From: Paraglaciecola marina | GTDB lineage: Bacteria; Pseudomonadota; Gammaproteobacteria; Enterobacterales; Alteromonadaceae | Assembly (NCBI RefSeq): GCF_004360155.1 | Contig: NZ_SAIS01000012.1 | Coordinates: 62,001-126,000 of the forward strand | Direction of reading: 5' to 3' | Length of the DNA: 64,000 nucleotides | Shown: positions 62,289 to 64,000 of the stretch, piece by piece | Position numbering within the stretch: the first letter of the stretch is position 1 | Layout of the letters: each line of letters starts with the position of its first letter | Notes under the pieces: model-generated | The model's input: the letters and a program-made list of their open reading frames with translations, nothing else | The model's database searches: none | What the model was told of the DNA's origin: nothing | Translations under genes and position numbers: made by a program

Positions 62289-63722
62289 TTATTTTGCATC
62301 AGCATCAATCAACAATGCTTTGGTTTCTGTGTATTCTTTGAGCCCTTCAAGGCCCCACTCGCGACCGTTTCCAGATTGTTTATAACCACCAAATGGTGTG
62401 TCTGGCGTGAAGTAAGCCCCCTGTAAATAACATTGGCCAGCACGCAATTTTTTACCAATTCTCATTGCTTCTGTGCGATCAGCAGCATAAACCGCAGAGG
62501 CTAAACCAAAGGGAGTATCGTTGGCTTGTACAATTGCATCTTCAATATTGTTGTAAGGGATAATGCAGAGCACAGGCCCAAAAATTTCTTCTTGGGCAAT
62601 AGCCATATCGTTGCTGACTTCTGAGAATATAGTCGGTGCTATATAGGCCCCTTTACTAAATTCAGCAGGGACGTCAGTACCACCGCACAATAATTTCGCG
62701 CCTTCTTCTATGCCTTTCTTGATATAAACCAAAACTCGGCTTTGTTGCAGGTGCGAACTCAACGGCCCCATGTTGGTTTCTGCCAGCATTGGATCACCTA
62801 GTTGCCATTCAGCGGCTACAGTTTTGGCAATCGCCTCTACTTCAGCCAGTTGTGCAGCTGGCACTAACATGCGGGTTAATGCACTACAGGTTTGCCCAGA
62901 GTTAAGCATTACATCTTCAACCCCGTAACGTACCGCGGCCTCTAAATCAGCACCTGGTGCAATAATGTAAGGGGATTTTCCGCCTAATTCCTGACACACT
63001 CTTTTAACCGTTGGAGCTGCAGCTTGGGCCACTTTTATACCTGCGCCAGTAGATCCCGTAAACGACACCATATCCACTTTAGGGTGACTACATAAACGCT
63101 CACCAATTTGACTACCCACACCGGTTAGTAAATTAAAGACACCTTTAGGTAGGCTGGTTTGGTCGATAATTTCTGCCAATATCAAATCTTGAATAGGCGT
63201 TTGTTCAGCAGGTTTAACCACCATAGTACAGCCAGCAGCTAGCGCTGGCCCTAGCTTACCCACTAATTGTGATAACGGGTAATTCCAAGGGTTAATCAAC
63301 ACGCAAACGCCAATAGCTTCACTGACTACAACATGATTTTCATGGGTGTCTTGTTTGTCTAATTCAGCAGCTAAAGGTGCAAAGCTGCGTAATGCATCAA
63401 TAGAGCTTTGCACTTGGTAGTCGTCAGAAAAAGTAATAGGGCAACCCATAGTGGCAACAATAGACTCTATAATTTCATCTTTTCGAGCTTGCATACCGTC
63501 TGCTATTTCGTTAATTACGGCAGCACGGATTTCTGAAGATTGTTCTGACCAAGCTAAAAATGCTTGGCTTGCAGCATCTATGGCTAAATCTACATCTTGT
63601 TCGTTGGCAGCCGGTACACTTGCATAAATTTCCCCATTAGCTGGGTTAATAACGTCTAGCTTTTCGTTGCCTTGGCTATTGACCCACTGACCATCAATAT
63701 AGAGTTGTTGAAAATTTTTCAT
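62289..63722 (-). CDS. NAD(P)-dependent aldehyde dehydrogenase
   Basis: 477 residues. Catalytic Cys C279 in NSGQTCSALTRM, general-base Glu in CQELGGKSP, NAD-binding FTGSTGAG, and EEIFGPVLCI. Standard ALDH family; position next to the AruH-like gene and presence of an AruI-like gene in the window suggest oxidation of a guanidino- or amino-aldehyde (4-guanidinobutyraldehyde type). This substrate is inference. A terminator follows the gene. Confidence 0.88.
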   Translation of the reverse strand: MKNFQQLYIDGQWVNSQGNEKLDVINPANGEIYASVPAANEQDVDLAIDAASQAFLAWSEQSSEIRAAVINEIADGMQARKDEIIESIVATMGCPITFSDDYQVQSSIDALRSFAPLAAELDKQDTHENHVVVSEAIGVCVLINPWNYPLSQLVGKLGPALAAGCTMVVKPAEQTPIQDLILAEIIDQTSLPKGVFNLLTGVGSQIGERLCSHPKVDMVSFTGSTGAGIKVAQAAAPTVKRVCQELGGKSPYIIAPGADLEAAVRYGVEDVMLNSGQTCSALTRMLVPAAQLAEVEAIAKTVAAEWQLGDPMLAETNMGPLSSHLQQSRVLVYIKKGIEEGAKLLCGGTDVPAEFSKGAYIAPTIFSEVSNDMAIAQEEIFGPVLCIIPYNNIEDAIVQANDTPFGLASAVYAADRTEAMRIGKKLRAGQCYLQGAYFTPDTPFGGYKQSGNGREWGLEGLKEYTETKALLIDADAK

Positions 63723-63756
63723 TTTATACCTTAATTTATTATTGCTAACGACATCA

Positions 63757-64000
63757 TTACTGAGTCGCGAGTTTTAGCACTGCACCTAACAAAACCTGAC
63801 ACCCAGCTGAGATATCTTCAGGTTTGGCATTTTCTGCTTCATTATGGCTTATCCCTTTTTCACAAGGGATGAAGATCATAGATGTGGGGGCAACTTTCGA
63901 AACATAAACCGAATCATGCCCTGCCCCTGAAAACATTTCTTCGAATGGAAGTTCCATAGCGGTAACTGATGACCGTACGGCATTAATACAAGCCTCATCA
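63757..64000 (-). CDS. M20-family N-carbamoyl-L-amino acid hydrolase / allantoate amidohydrolase-like, 5' partial
   Basis: The frame is open to the right edge, so only the last ~80 codons are visible. SGAGHDSVYVSKVAPTSM, EKGISHNEAEN are the C-terminal hallmarks of the Zn-dependent amidases that split N-carbamoyl amino acids, allantoate or ureidopropionate. It is followed by the aldehyde dehydrogenase on the same strand, 34 bases away, so the two probably share a transcript. Substrate within the group cannot be decided. Confidence 0.8.
   Translation of the reverse strand, partial: DEACINAVRSSVTAMELPFEEMFSGAGHDSVYVSKVAPTSMIFIPCEKGISHNEAENAKPEDISAGCQVLLGAVLKLATQ

Overview
The window looks like chromosome from a marine, heterotrophic gammaproteobacterium of the Alteromonadales (Glaciecola/Paraglaciecola-like). 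This is inferred from an AT-rich composition, a divergent yejK / yejLM locus, several TonB-dependent receptors, a large tricorn-like S41 peptidase, a GH3 lipoprotein glucosidase resembling the marine ExoP type, and Fur-type operators. I saw no rRNA, tRNA, CRISPR array, prophage or insertion sequence. Both window edges cut through genes.

Layout. 1-2.1 kb: the tail of an MNIO (DUF692/BufB) - BufC - DoxX operon, a peptide-modification and metal-stress module whose precursor gene should lie just left of the window. 2.1-6.9 kb: M23 peptidase, a two-half QueD-like protein, then yejK facing yejL-yejM; the YejM homologue has a shortened periplasmic domain. 7.0-17.4 kb: an iron-regulated block with two clear Fur boxes, two unknown small proteins, imelysin lipoprotein, two di-heme oxidoreductase lipoproteins, a second imelysin lipoprotein, a FecA-like TonB receptor and a Tat-type DUF1513 lipoprotein. 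Together these form a plausible cell-envelope iron (or other metal) acquisition machine. 17.4-18 kb: a YefM-YoeB toxin-antitoxin pair.

18-32 kb: mixed metabolic and envelope genes. These include an unknown membrane protein, two class-C beta-lactamase-fold hydrolases, DUF3081, a secreted protein built of sialate-esterase-type accessory domains, a Cds1-like PLP enzyme, rlmA, the tricorn-like peptidase, and an SDR plus 3-hydroxyisobutyryl-CoA hydrolase pair. 32-34.5 kb: a receiver-TPR response regulator with a periplasmic binding protein. 34.8-38.4 kb: TonB receptor plus M19 dipeptidase, a likely peptide uptake and cleavage pair. 38.4-40.2 kb: LuxR and LysR regulators read away from the next receptor.

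40.4-64 kb: an extended catabolic region. The plus-strand array comprises TonB receptor, TPR-sulfotransferase, TIM-barrel isomerase, AruI-type 2-oxoacid decarboxylase, D-2-hydroxyacid dehydrogenase, YjiH-type GATE permease and a complete three-component Rieske oxygenase (oxygenase, FAD reductase, 2Fe-2S ferredoxin). On the minus strand lie an adenosine-deaminase-family enzyme with an NCS2 permease, a GH3 glucosidase, a strong AruH (arginine:pyruvate transaminase) homologue, an aldehyde dehydrogenase and, cut by the right edge, an M20-type N-carbamoyl amino acid hydrolase. Presence of both AruH and AruI homologues plus an aldehyde dehydrogenase suggests a 2-ketoarginine-like transaminase route. 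Its association with a Rieske system and base/nucleoside permeases is the most unusual thing here, and the substrate is unknown.
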